64,000 nt of DNA. Source: Syngnathus acus. Lineage: Eukaryota > Chordata > Actinopteri > Syngnathiformes > Syngnathidae. Under the pieces are notes generated by a model. The model made no database searches. It was not told the DNA's origin and saw only the letters and a list, made by a program, of their open reading frames with translations. Numbering within the stretch: the first letter of the stretch is position 1; each line of letters starts with the position of its first letter. The translations under genes and the position numbers were made by a program. Positions 47,523-60,559 of this stretch are shown in pieces. The DNA lies in contig NC_051098.1 of NCBI RefSeq assembly GCF_901709675.1, forward strand, positions 5,158,000 to 5,221,999, read 5' to 3'.

Positions 47523-48072
47523 TTCAAAGTACCGTGTCCTGCTACTTTGTGTGTCTTTTCCTCATGTGCATATTTTTAGTCTGGAATATATCAGTGCCTT
47601 CTTCCTAACATGTTGTTTTTAGAGCACTGCACTGCTGCTTTTCTGCAGCTTGTGTTTGTGTGCACATGTGTGCGTGCGTAAGGGACTGAATGTAACAATA
47701 ACTCAAGGAAGTTAGTTATAATGGCTAAAGATATAGTAGAGTACAGACAAAATACAGTATGTGAAAGAAAAAAGACCATTAAGGGAGAAAAAAAGTTCTT
47801 TGTTGATTGTGATGACTTGAGGTATTTTTTCAGTCTCTAGCTGCTTTTTTGCTTGTATTTCCACCTCTTCTAATCTTTTTTTAGTTGTTTATTCCTCAGC
47901 AAATGGTTTTAGTTCAGCTTTTCATTCCAACCTCCTATCCATACCTCATTGGTTATGTTGTTAAGATTCTTCCTTTTCTCCCCCCTCTTTCTGGAACATA
48001 GCAGTGAAGTGAGATCATTTGTCTTGGTGTAAGCAAACCAAGCCAAAATATCAGGTAGAGAGCTGGGGACAA

Positions 48073-48090
48073 GGGGGGGGGGGGGGGGGG
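48073..48090. repeat. G18 homopolymer
   Basis: Eighteen consecutive G, followed 10 bases later by an A10 run. Such a tract can form G-quadruplexes and is also error-prone in sequencing. Confidence 0.9.
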
Positions 48091-50119
48091 CGTCAGAGGA
48101 AAAAAAAAAATCTGGCTAAAAGAATGGAGATTCAAACTGACAGATTGCTGAAGAATGAAACCATGACAGAAGAGAATGAGAGGAGGGGGTGAGGCAATGA
48201 AGCGTGATTACACACAATTACACACATCTCTACTGATCCACAGCAACAGGGTCTGGTCAAAAGGAATATCCTAATGACCACTGTGACAGATAGAAGGTTT
48301 AGTACAAAATATGGTGTACTTCTAACCTAAAACTAGTTGTCAACTTGTCAGTCCTTCCAGTGGCATTGGAATAAGGACATCGTAGACATCATCATTCATT
48401 CCAACCACAGTTGTATCTGAAGGCACGTATGACGTGATGCTGCTTGTGGGTACTAATGAAGAGTGAGGTCATGAGGAGAAGAAGAAACTGAGGTCCACAT
48501 CGAGCTCTAAAGCTAGTGTGTTTATTTCTTTGAGTCCAGGATAGACTTTCTGCTTTATCAGACCACCCAGAATGAAGCAAATGCCTCCTCTCTTGGCTGA
48601 TGTTTTTCTCTCCTTCCACAAGTTGTCATAGTGAAAAGGTTTTACCAGCATTGATCAACTTCATTGGTCTGTTTGTTGGATTGCGTATTAGCTGCTATTT
48701 TTAGTGAACTCGTTGGTTGGAAGGCACACTCCACTTTCGGCTTTCTATCTCTCTTGTAGATTTGTGTATAAATCTTTTCAACTCTTGAGGATGTACAGTA
48801 CAAGTATACACATTCTTACTTATCATGAAGAATGCGTGTTAAATGGAGAATTGGAGCGATGCCATGTCTTTACAATTGGGCAATGGTATTTCGAAACCAA
48901 GAAGGCTACATACCAGGACAGCTACAGCACCCACTTACCGTCTGATGTGCTTTTATTCGATTCCAGCGTCTGGAATCTGATCCAACAGCAATGTTCTAAA
49001 TCATACAGACAACACAAGTCATTCATGATTTTTCCGTGTCAGGTTTCTACTTATTATCGGGTGGGATTCTATCATAACTGTTCCATCGGACAGTGAAATT
49101 GTTACATGGCACTTACTCGGTTGTTTGAAATGGCAAACTCGACAGGATGATGGCGACTTTCCCAAGGAGCCAGCAGATGAGAAGATGCACACTGTGCATT
49201 TTTTTCCCTAAATTTTCCTAAAAAATATTTTCTCAATGATGATGTCATGGCATGTTCCTTTGGGTTGGCAGGATGAAATGATTTCTCTCGATTTTTGACC
49301 CTGAGCTTTTCAGTCTGTTCCTAATCAGATCATTCTTTTGTTGGTATGGTTATTAGCTATATTGCAGCCAACTAGTGAGATAACCTACTTTTATTTTTTA
49401 CTGTTAAGAAAAAAGCAAGCGTGTATCTTTTTGATGTGGTTGAATCACAGCTCACTTAGGACCTTACTGATCAAAATACAGATGAACTGTCAGTTGCAAT
49501 AAATAAAAAATATCAGCGATTCATACAACCTGTCATTTGTTGTAGTTAGGTCCATCATGAGTTCTAGTGAGTATAATATGAGGTCATGTGACCTGCAAAG
49601 CCTACTGCCATGCATTTAAATGTGGTTTCTCAAAGCGAGGCAAAATGTCCGTGGGAGAACGGCCTTTGGTTGGTGACAGTTGGAATATGCTTTCATGAAC
49701 TTTCCCTTCTAAGGACTGCCCCCTTCTAAGAATTTGGACTTTTTACTCAAGCCTTGCCAGCGTAAAGTCAGGGGAGGTTCAGCCCTTTGAACATTTGAAT
49801 AATATTGGCATGCCCTCATCATGTGTCCGTCCTAGTAGCTTTCCTCTGGCCAGTCTTGCACTAACTGGCTCAGTGTGTGGATCCACCCTGTGTAATTACA
49901 GAGCGCTTCGCAATGTGAGGAAAGTCTCCTCTGAAACAGCATTTTCCAGCTCTCCAGCTGCTTTCTCAGCACATACTGTTTTTTTAGCATACACTACATA
50001 ATAAAAGGTGTGTTTGTGTGAATTATATGCAATCCAATTTTTCTTGGCTCTTATATTAATGGAGAGACTGGGCATAGTAAACCTTTGTCTCTAGTATGGC
50101 TGATGTTATTCATTTTCAT

Positions 50120-50160
50120 TCTCTCTCACTCTCTCTCTCTCTCTCTCTCTCCCTCTCCCA
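50120..50160. repeat. (CT)n microsatellite
   Basis: About 40 bases of CT with minor interruptions. Confidence 0.95.
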
Positions 50161-50578
50161 CTATATATTTTTGGGGGGTTTATACTGACATAGCTTTAAA
50201 TGAACCCCCCTTACCAGACACAATGTTGTGATTCTGTGCTTTGCTGAATTCATATGCAGGATTAATGATAATATTATGTAAACGTATTTGTTGACTAAGT
50301 CATTCATTCAATAGTCCAACTGTAGCATCATTGTAGGGTTGTTAACATCATGCATCCACTCACACACAACACTCGCACTCATGTGGGTTGACTGCACCCT
50401 TCTGTCCATTTCTTGTCTTTTGTCATCCAGTTCAAATATGACTAGAAATAAATATGCCGTCCTCCTTCCCTAATTCTTTCCTCCGACTCCCCCTGTCACC
50501 CGCTTGTCCTCACTTCTATGGCATCAGTGCGCCACTTTGGATCATGCTCAAGCTGCCAGTTGAGAAATATACGTGAAA

Positions 50579-50707
50579 ATGGGAACGGGAGACGCTGGAA
50601 GTCTCGCAGTGCCGTACAGGAATGGCTGCTGGGATCGCGGATCAAAGCGCAGGGAGAGGAGGAAACTGAATGGAGAGCAGCAAAGCTTAAAGCAGCATCT
50701 CAGGCAG
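50579..50707 (+). CDS. Weak candidate alternative first exon of arhgef17
   Basis: A GC-richer island within AT-rich intron. An ATG opens MGTGDAGSLAVPYRNGCW, then RGSKRRERRKLNGEQQSL, and reaches CAG before a GTGGTG donor in phase 0, the phase arhgef17 exon 2 needs. A second frame (ATG at 50518) is also open but ends in phase 1. The donor is weak and no homology is recognised, so it may be chance. Confidence 0.2.
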
Positions 50708-52379
50708 GTGGTGTGTTTGTATGTGTACGTGTGTGTGCGAGATACAGCGTGGAGACGTCAAAGTTCCGATTCACGTGATGAATGAATGAATGTTATCCTG
50801 TTAGTGTCGTCTTGGCGCAGTCCTTGTAAAACTTGGAGTCGTTTCATTCATTTCACGTCTCCAGTGGGCTTTGCGGAGGTTTCATCTTCCTGACTGTTAC
50901 TTACTTGGATAAAACATTTGATCCCAGGATGAGTCTTCATTGAAGTGTGAGTCAGCCTGAAGGAATGCTGACCTTAACTTCACAGAGAGAAAAAATTGTC
51001 TGAGGTCACGTGTGTGGGTGTGATTGAAAGGGTGAGAAACTGTGGTTAACAATTTTTGTTTTAACATTCATTTAAGTGATTTACATATTGCCTTATTTTC
51101 CTCTTGAACTTTTTCTGTTCTTCCTGATGCATATTTTTGTGAAACAAAAGTGACATGTTTTTGACTTTGTGAAATTTAATGATGGTGTCTGCATATTGTC
51201 TGCAGATTCCCCCAGGAAAAAATAGTTTGATGGTCCCAAAGAAAGCTCCCATCACCCAATGTCAGCTGCGGGGTGATGTGGGAGGGCTTGTGTGTTATCG
51301 AGTCAGTCTTTGCTCAAACAATGTAGTCCTTCTTCACTCTTCAATGGCCTTCTTATTTTCAACAAGGCCTCCACCTTTTTTCCCTCGATGAAAATCTGAT
51401 TTACCAGCTGGCGTTTGCATTGTGTGGTTTTATTGTCCAAGGAGCGGGGAAATTATTCAGGTTTTTGTGTTATGTTCCTAAGGAGATGCCATTCAACTGA
51501 ATGTCAATGTCAAATGTTGCTAAGCGATCCAGTCAGATTAAAAGCAGCAGAATCAAAACATACCTGTGGTAAGATTGAGGTTCAAACCCGAGGCTGAAGA
51601 ACCTCAAGAGAAGTAAAAGCAAATACCCTTCCGATTGTTTACTTTTCCAATTGTAAAATGAATCTCAAACAAATTTGTTTCATAGTTTTTATCGTGCTAT
51701 TTTGGACCACAACTTTGGTGAAATTAGGCCCAAATTATGTGTGACATCACTCAAGATTTAAACAAATGTCAAAAGACTATTGCTTATCTCTTGAGACTTT
51801 AGCTCACTAAGCAGCCCAAGAATGAACTTTGGATGTTTCTTTTTTTTTTCTTTTAATGTTTGCTTTTTAGGATAGTAAGTTATTCTTGGGTTGGGTTAAC
51901 CTTAGCTAATGCTAATATTACTTTCATAAGTATTGCTTGAGCAATATAGCGTTACTAGGGTGTCATTTTTTTCGTCGAGGCTCCTTAGTTTTCCCAATCA
52001 AGGGCCAGGATTGATTGAAAACGTGTTTTTGTCATTGCGTGCTTGCTTTAAATCCAACTTGTTTTTAACCCTTATAGCTGCTTGTCCCTGTTGTTTTTCC
52101 AATGACCAAAGTAGTATTGATTCAATATTGCTCTGAACGTAATACTTGGTTGTTTTGGAATATGTATGACATGCCAGATTGGCTATAGCTCCTAAAAATG
52201 AGCGCAGAAGTAGAAAACTGCACAGATTCTGCCTTTTAAGGAGCCATTTCTCCTCCTATCCCTCGCAAGAGCCATAATTGTCTTCATCGAGAGGGTAGGG
52301 CAGGAAGTGGTTTAGGGGAGGCACACACATACACACATGCACTAGAGTGAAAATAGTTGCCTATTTTCTTAAGAAAAGG

Positions 52380-52493
52380 GTGAGGCTTATTTTTAGACAC
52401 CAAACATGCCACCACTTTAATGTGTCAGTTTGGTCGGTGAGGCTTATTTTTAGACACCAAACATGCCACCACTTTAATGTGTTAGTTTGGTCA
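52380..52493. repeat. 57-bp tandem duplication
   Basis: Two adjacent copies (52380-52436 and 52437-52493) starting GTGAGGCTTATTTTTAGACA. They differ by a C/T change and the last bases. Low divergence suggests a recent event. Confidence 0.92.
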
Positions 52494-53555
52494 CCCGTGA
52501 CAACCGCGGTTGTGTGCACATGCAAGTGCATGTGTGTGTATGTGGCTGTCGGAATGTGATGACATCACAGCATCTAGTGTTTCTGTTTGAGCAAGGCGAG
52601 AGAGAGGATGTTAAGGACAACAAATTAAATTGCATTCTTTCCAGAACTGTTTCACTCCATTAGCGTGTCTGTGAGCTCATCGCCTAACTTACATCACTTA
52701 ACTTTTGTCTCTCAACATTGTCTGGCTTTCTGTCTTCATGTCCTATTTTCCTTCTGACCCATCTGCTCCTTTTTGTCCTTTCTTTGTCCCCCCACCTCTC
52801 TCTATTTTTATCCTTCCCCGAGCCCACATCTGGATTTCATTGAAAGAGTGAACAGCCCTCCAGCGATAAAGACTCCCTGGGACCGCGTGTACGCACGCAT
52901 TTGTGTGTGTCTGGGTCCTTGCGTGTGCTTGGCAAAGCATGGTCAGACCTAAATACAATCAGCCCCCATAGCAAAAGATTGTGAGCAAACTATCCAAGCA
53001 TTTAGCCAGGTAATCATGGCTGCTCATAACAATAAAATGCCTTGTTGGGGCACATCCTATTCCAGGTTTGATGATGTAATGGCATGCAGATTCTTAGCTC
53101 ATAGTAAATTGTCGAAGAAGTTGAAAACAGGCACTTTCTTGACTTTTCCCTGGACGTCTGTGTAAGTCACAGATGTGGGATGAAATGTGTTGAAGTCCGT
53201 TAAGGAATCTGCCAGCTTCCAGGATAATATCAGAGCTGTCTTGTTGACGTAACCATGAATTTAAATATCTTATAAGGTCAGCCATACAATTCTGCACAAT
53301 TTGGACATGGCGGTGTCCTTTGGCTGGTTCTGTCTGAAAAGCACAAGCGAATAAATCCCTGTTGGAGTGTGAAAGCAGCTACCGAGGAAGCGCATGAGCT
53401 GCGGGTCAGCGTGAGAGAAGGTCAACATGGGAAAGCCAAGCACAATACATTAATCAGGCTTAAGGCTCAACTGGAGCGGACAATACTCTATCTTTGTCTT
53501 TCGTTGGTGTTGCATGAGGCAACCACCTGTGTGCTTTTAGGAACCGGCGGTGGGG

Positions 53556-53692
53556 GACTCGAGTCATGTGACTTGACTCAAGTCAGATTTGATTCAGCAA
53601 TTTTTGGACTTGTGACATGCTTAGCTTAAAACGTATGAAAGACTGGACTTGACTTTGACTTGCAACTCATGAGACTCGACTTGACTGAGATT
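53556..53692. repeat. GACTTGACT-rich repeat of fish type
   Basis: GACTCGAGTCATGTGACTTG, then ACTCAAGTCAGATTTGATTC and further GACTTGACTTTGACTTG. This is built of degenerate ACTTG/CAAGT units and resembles a dispersed teleost repeat. The ends are approximate. Confidence 0.6.
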
Positions 53693-54119
53693 CAAAACAC
53701 AACCTGGCACACCTTGATTCGCCTTTTTCCTTTTTTGTTTTTGAAAGAACATTATTTTTCTGTCTCTGGCAGAAACAACAACACGGAATCTGCCTGTCTG
53801 CTCTCTTCTCACTTTCTCACAACAAAGAGGACAATTGTCATGTGCTTCACTATAGACTGTCTGAGCGATTCTAATGAGTGATGGAAGTTAAGTAAAGGCC
53901 CAAAGAGGAATGCACATTTTGTTGATTGTCTCAAATTTTATAAGACTATATGACTTGTCTTGCCCCAAGTGATGAATTCACTGAAATCTAGTGCAGACTT
54001 GGCTTACATTAACTTTTTGTTCTACCACACTTTGAAATTTTGTTTTAACATGAAGGTTAAGACTTTAGAGGTTGCTTGTGACTTTTTGTCTGCATTTGTT
54101 TGTGCGTGTTGTGTGTGCA

Positions 54120-54121
<2 letters not shown>

Positions 54122-54150
<29 letters not shown>
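54122..54150. repeat. (GT)n microsatellite
   Basis: About 14 uninterrupted GT units. Confidence 0.95.
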
Positions 54151-54153
<3 letters not shown>

Positions 54154-57100
54154 ACAAGCTCTATTAATAGGAAGAGGAATAGAAGTGGCCTGGGAATGTT
54201 GTCTTCTCCAGAAAAACAAACTTGTCCTTCCATGTGGATGTGGCAGGGTAATGAAAATGACAAGATAAGGGATCGGGGGATGTTTTTTGTACCGGGAGAT
54301 GGTGTTACTGATCTGGACGGCCACGCCTCTTTCCCAAAAGCAGGCAAGACCAGGTACAGTGTGGCGTCCTCAGTTTTTAGTACAGTGATCTGTCAATTTA
54401 GGCTGTCCCGAATGTTGTCCTCAAGGCAAAGAAGACGTGAAACACGATTATCAATTAATGTTAAGCAAGTGAACCTTTAATAGATACGGAAAAAAAAAAA
54501 GTAATTCTTTATTACTATTTTTCTGGCTGTGTGTGTGTGCCAGTGGATGTGGAATCCTGCATTCCAGTTATTTGGTTTTAAGCCAGAACATTCTGGAAGC
54601 ACACAACAGCCAAAAGGAAGAGAATTATGGGAAATGAAGAGGAAAAGATTTTTGGATGATTACATCCATTCAGAGGCGTTATGATTCTTTTTAACAAGTC
54701 AACCTCCCAAAAAAGATTATCCATAATCTTCACCTCTCATCATCTCTTTTCATCCTTGCCAATATTTACTAGACCTTTTTTTAATGTCTTGCAGCCAAAA
54801 ATATTCATCATTATATTGGGTGGAGTGTAAAACTTCTGGGGCCTAAAAATAACTTCCTCAATAATGAGTTTTCCGGGAATTCAGGAGTATTATCGAATGC
54901 GCTAAATTGGTTTCATGAAGTAAGAGACTTTATTGGAGTTTAGTGAGCGTGCATTCTCTGATCTAATCACTCCCTCTTTAAGCAACACTGGGACTGAGCC
55001 CAGCCACACGCGCATCCACACAACGCACACACACATGCCAATACTGCCATATAAGGAGAGAGTGAGTGCATGGTTTTAAACAAGGGGGGGTTCTCCTCTC
55101 ATACTTTTATCCACTTATTTTGCTCTCCTAAAGTTCTTTGGCATCTCTTTCTTCTTTAGTCATTTTCCATTTTGAGTCAAACTGTCTTATTATGCTGTTT
55201 CTAACCAAAAAAAAAAAAAAAAAAAACACTTTCTAATCACTTGTAAGGCCAAACGTCAGATATGGAGTACGCACCGCCTCTTTTTGGAGAAATATCCCAG
55301 GCCACAAAGCTTTTTTTTTTGTCCCTGGCGTTGCTAAGGGGTACACTTTAAACTAAACGTCCTTTGCTGCCCTGTTTAAATACAACATATTAGTCACACT
55401 GCTCACATAGCTATATGAAAATAAAACAGCTTTAATCTAAACTAAAAGCACAGTGGAGCTTTTTCCCATTTCCTCATGATTTGGCTAGTATCTCGTGATA
55501 AGTTGTGTGTTTTATTTCCAAATGTTTTTGCACAGCAACCTTAACGACACCACATATTTTGACTTTTTTAAAAAAAAAAAAAGCTATCAGTGGTTTTGGC
55601 TTGCTTATTATTAACCGCCGTGTTGTGCACCGTTGCAGCTGATGTCAGTGTTTGGCAACATGAGGTTCTTGTGGGAAACCAACAATACTGAACAAGGGGT
55701 GGAAAGGTTCCTATAAATTTCTTGCAACTTTCCAGAAACCTTCCACAGGAAAATGATTAAAATAATCAGTTGGAAACATTCCATAAGGATGAATGATTAT
55801 TAAAGAAATGGACTTGGACTTTTTATACATATAGTTATTTTAATTTTGTTACACATGTATTGCTAAGCCAATATTGAAGTGTAAGTTAACCCTTACGCCA
55901 ATACTTCGAATAAATAAACCCCAGTTGACAAAATTATACTGCACAATGTTGCAATGCAAATCTGACATTCTACAATTTTCCATTTATTCATATTAATTAC
56001 TCAATATGACCCCAATACATTTTTTTGACCTGAAAAGTGTCCATCGTTGAGAGTTGCTGCTGTTCTGCAACCCTCTTAATTAATAGTTGAATTATAGTTG
56101 TGTTTATTCCAAAATGACTTAGCGGCTCTCACATTTATTTAGTTGCAAATGTCTAAATGGCAAATATTTGGCTCGATGGTGTATTGTGTTTACGACCAGT
56201 CACAAAGTCCGCTGTGACACTGTGAGTGGATATTTTGACAGTGCACTTGTTAATGTTTGTAGGATGAAGAAAAGCACCCCCCGTGGCGCCCTCGTTGTGT
56301 GTGTGCAAGTATATGTCGTGGAATGTGAGTGTCTCATGTGAGCAGTTATAAATGGATCCTCGGAGGATCCGGGATCAGTGCGAGAGAGAATGCGTGTGTG
56401 CGTGCTTGTATTCTTGGGAGGTAATGAAAAAGTAAAGTGAGGTCCTCCTCTGTTTGCTTCATCAGTGTTTGCATTGCACAATGCTCACAAATGCTTGTGC
56501 TCATTTTGAAAGACTTTGCCAAGTGTTGACTTTAGAATGTTTTCCTATCAAGTTTATCTTTTCAGATGTTAAGAAAATACAAGGGAGTTATTGTTTTATA
56601 ATGGGACCGACATTTCACACTTTGCTACTTACTGTTGTTCAGTTTGTGGTTTTCTGGCTAAACGTGTTCATATGGATTGACGATTGACTGTAGTAATGGC
56701 TTCACTTCTGTATAGTGGTGGTAGACTCCAACTGAGGTAAGAATTTGGGTTAGATACAGGAACAGAGCTCCTCCTTTGTTTCCATATAGCAATGATAGAT
56801 GTTTCTGAGTGATATCTGAGAAAAAATTAAAAAATAGCGCAATTAAGATACAGTAATGCCATCAAACGTGAGCAAGGAACACTTGCAGCTCTTAGTTGAA
56901 CAGGACAGTCAAACCTAAAAAAGCAAAATGAGACCAGTCGCAGTAAGCCCGCCAATTCACCAAGAGCTCACGTGTAGACTGATGGACTCCATCTCTTGTT
57001 GCCGCTCACTAGGCCACGCCCCATGACTACACACAAAGGGCAGCACTTTGTTCTCGACTGCAATCACTGCACATGGATTGATTGATTGATTTTGAAGTGA

Positions 57101-57458
57101 CTTAGTTATTTAGTGTACAGGGGTTAAAAATATCAGTTATTTAAACACTCGCTAAAATTGCTATACAGAGTATAATATTATCATCACGAGGTCACATACA
57201 TCTCGATATATACTGTAGTACAATCACTTTACTATTTGCTACAATTAGTAGTCTGTGCAAAAAATCTACTTCATAGCATCATTCTGCACCCAAAATAATA
57301 CCCCTACGTCCTATCTTGGTCACATGTGTCTTAAAATTGGAACCCATTGATCAGTCATCCATTTGGATTTCTATTTTGTAACTTGTTATTATTATTCATG
57401 ACACAACTCCATTTGAATGAATTTGAACGATATAACACTGCTCACTAAATGTCATCAC

Positions 57459-57472
57459 GTCTCTCTCTCTCT

Positions 57473-57510
<38 letters not shown>

Positions 57511-57537
57511 TTTTTCTCTCTCTCTCTCCTCTTTCTC
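57459..57537. repeat. CT-rich microsatellite
   Basis: About 79 bases of CTCTCT with a few G and T interruptions, a long polypyrimidine tract inside the arhgef17 intron. Confidence 0.95.
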
Positions 57538-58167
57538 ATTCATGCTTTGTTCTCCATTCACATGTTTCCATGGCAACCAGTGTTACATAGTATCAGTCTG
57601 ACCAATAACAGAACTTGGACTCACTGTCTAGCTGCTGCTTCTCTTTTCTGCTCAACTGTCCCCATCTCTTTTCACATCTTCCGGCCTCCAAAAGATGTCT
57701 TTTGGACCTGAGATTCAGAGAGTGCTGTCTTGACATCTCCGCCCTAGTTCATCCCAAAAGTGTGTGATGTGGTTGAGGTCTAAGCGAGTCAAGTTCTTCC
57801 ACATCACATTCATCCAAGCATTCCTTCATGGGCTTTGATTTGTGCACATGGGTGCAGTCATGCACCATTTGGGAATTTGGAAGCACAGAATTGTCCTCAA
57901 GTCATGGCATGAGGCTGAATTAAGGAGAATTAATTCATCTCAATGCTTTTGTCCTGTTAATGGTAATATCTCTGCAACCAACCAGTTGTTAAGCTTCACA
58001 CTGTGTAACCATAAGTGAATGATTTTCTCAAAGTAGATGTATTCAAAGAATGCCGTGAATGAGGCATAGGCCATGGCTGCCTGCCGGGAATGTTATCGCA
58101 GCATAAACCTTAATCGCAGCAACCCCAAGATTCCCGGTAAATTAAAAAAGTAACTACCCTATGGAGG

Positions 58168-58245
58168 GAAGTCTGGGAGTCCCTCCTGAATCTGCTGCCC
58201 CCGCGACCCGACCCCGGATAAGCGGAAGAAGATATATTTTCACGA
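58168..58245 (+). mobile_element. 3' end of a non-LTR retrotransposon (Rex1/RTE-like)
   Basis: The + frame reads EVWESLLNLLPPRPDPG and stops at TAA (58219), followed by GCGGAAGAAGAT. This is the C-terminus and tail of a common fish LINE reverse-transcriptase ORF, heavily 5'-truncated. The exact family is from memory and uncertain. Confidence 0.6.
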
Positions 58246-59206
58246 GTGTGCTAAGCCAAAGGACAATACTATGTTTATTGTTGGAAACCTCTACACACAT
58301 GCACACATACGAAGATGTATGGATTTAAGGCTTTAGGAGGGGTCAGGAATGTAAAGCGCAAAAAGAGAAAATAGAGGAAAAAAGGGTTGCCAACTAAGGG
58401 TAAGAGGAGAAATAAAGTATAAAGTAAAAGGTTATAGTTGTCACTATAGTTCCAACTTCCCACCAAGGTGTAATATCATACAAAGTACAAAACATGATGT
58501 ATAATGCACGTATAGTTGTGCATTGCTTCCTACTGACATTTTTATAGATTGTGCCGTTTTCATTTATTGTGACTGGTGATTGTACATCACTGCACTTTCA
58601 GGTGTCAGGGAGCGTGGCATTTGAGAAGTCAAAGCTCTCTACCTCAACTCCTCAACTCCTCAAAGTTGCATTATTTCTTAAGGAAGGAAAAGCTTAGAAA
58701 GGAAATTGTTTCAATCTTTTTTTTGGCGGCATGCTAGTAATTTGAGAAATTCATGGAGATGGACGTACAGAGAGAAAAGGAAGAAGAATTAGAAAAGAAA
58801 TACTGGGTGGGAGAGACAGTGACCCGAGGAGGTATTTCCGGAGTGGTATTGGGGTTAGAGACTTCATCTGTGATGACTATCTCTAGAGCCCAGTGCATTG
58901 TGGGATTCATTGCTGGGCAGGAAGTGATGGGATTTCAGATTACATGCTGGCAGTATGACTTCATATGGAAGAATGGATGAAAGGCTCCTCCTGGTGTGTC
59001 CCTTGAATTATGCATGGGGGACTGTGAACGGTGCACTGTTGCTTACATAATCACAGTATACAGATTTAAAATAGTTTTTGCATTGGCAATGTAGTGGAAC
59101 ATGCTGTGACTTAGTGGTGGGAAAATGAAGCTTCAAATTTGCTTTATGAGCTAGTTGTATTTTTTTACTTTTCTCTGGAAACGACTATAACCGCAGCTCA
59201 GATGGG

Positions 59207-59266
59207 GACCTTCTTTGCCTCTTCTTGTTTTTAATTGACCTTCTTTGTCTCTTCTTGTTTTAATTG
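59207..59266. repeat. 30-bp tandem duplication
   Basis: GACCTTCTTTGCCTCTTCTT and GACCTTCTTTGTCTCTTCTT lie 30 bp apart, each followed by GTTTTAATT-like sequence. Confidence 0.8.
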
Positions 59267-60534
59267 CATGCTCTTTCCCATTTGACCCCAGTCCTGACCA
59301 ACATCTGGTTGCACAACTTAGTAGTACTACACTGAAGTCACGCAAGTCCAAATTCATACTTGTATGCAACATCCTGTAAAAACACAGAAACTTTCGTTCA
59401 CAGTTTCAAACAAGCTGTTTGTTGCACTTCAGCCGACATTGTTTGATGTCACATTTTAAATCACTTATACAATCAGACATTATTTTCTCAGAGACTATTT
59501 AGCAGATGGCGACCGGTCCTTAGTGTACCCCGCCTCTCGCTCAAATTCATCTGCGATAGACTGGCCAAAGTACTTCTTCTTTGCTCCATATGAAATATAT
59601 ATGAAACTGCCTGCAGTTTTCTTTGTGCATAGTGCCATGTATCTTACTAGTAGGTCACGTTCAAGACGCTTCTTCTTCAGCTAACCATTGTGTGTCCTCT
59701 TGTGTGGATTACAATATGTGTGCCAGTGCAGAGTCCAAACCTATCAAAGACAAAGGCTCTTTTCACTGCACATGTATCTCTTGCCTGTACACACACCAGC
59801 CAGCCTTGGGAGCATGAGCCTATCTGGTTACCTGTCTGTTCTCAATCTCACTTGTTGTGATACAGTTTCATTAACAACCACAGCTTTGTTGTTTACTTCC
59901 AGTTTATTTTTAAAGGCCACACTATTGCGTAAAACAAACAGCTCTAATTTAGCACCTAAATTAAGGAATCAGTCTTGAATGTTTTGATTGCAACTTGACC
60001 CTGATACAGGGATGGAGACATATAAACAATGTACATAACGTAAGCCTTTTGTTTTTATAACTGCTGCCCCCTTGTGGACATTACCATAATGTAGTATAAA
60101 TTCACAAGATGGTTTAAAACCTTGGGAAACCTAACAAACAAGAAGATGGGGTCACTGTTTGACATCTATTTTGAAGATTAAGAGGATTTAATGAAAAAGA
60201 TATTTGACTGTTCTAGTCAGACCGCCCAGGTTGTTAGTTGTGGCATAAACTGTCATCATCATTTCACCGTAGCAGTGACACACGCACATATGCAACACTT
60301 GCATGCCTCAAGTCACATTGCTTAGCAATTTTTGTAATGGTTCATTTAATGTCTTTTTCCATATGTGTGCGTGTGTGTATGAGTGTGTGTGTATCTTTGT
60401 GAAATATTAGCCTCTGCAGCAGGTAATGCATGACTGCCAAAATAGAGCAAAACAAAGTTCTCATCACATACCTGGGCAGATGTGTGCTAGCATGCGTGAG
60501 TTGTTTTATATATTTGGGAAGGCACGTACAAACA

Positions 60535-60559
60535 CACACACACACACACACACACACAA
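60535..60559. repeat. (CA)n microsatellite
   Basis: About 12 CA units. Further short CA runs occur at about 61236-61265. Confidence 0.9.

Noticed and set aside
48704-49096. 130-codon plus-strand ORF in arhgef17 intron 1
   Set aside because: Normal-looking length but no recognisable motif, no splice signals in phase and AT-rich composition. Left as chance.
53094-53297. Minus-strand 67-codon ORF considered as a possible exon
   Set aside because: No match to any family I know and no consistent splice pair.
58753-58980. Exon-like ORF starting MEMDVQREKEEELEKK with a GT after GAGGAG
   Set aside because: It ends in phase 1 and cannot join arhgef17 exon 2 in frame. The acidic/basic texture comes from a purine-rich stretch.
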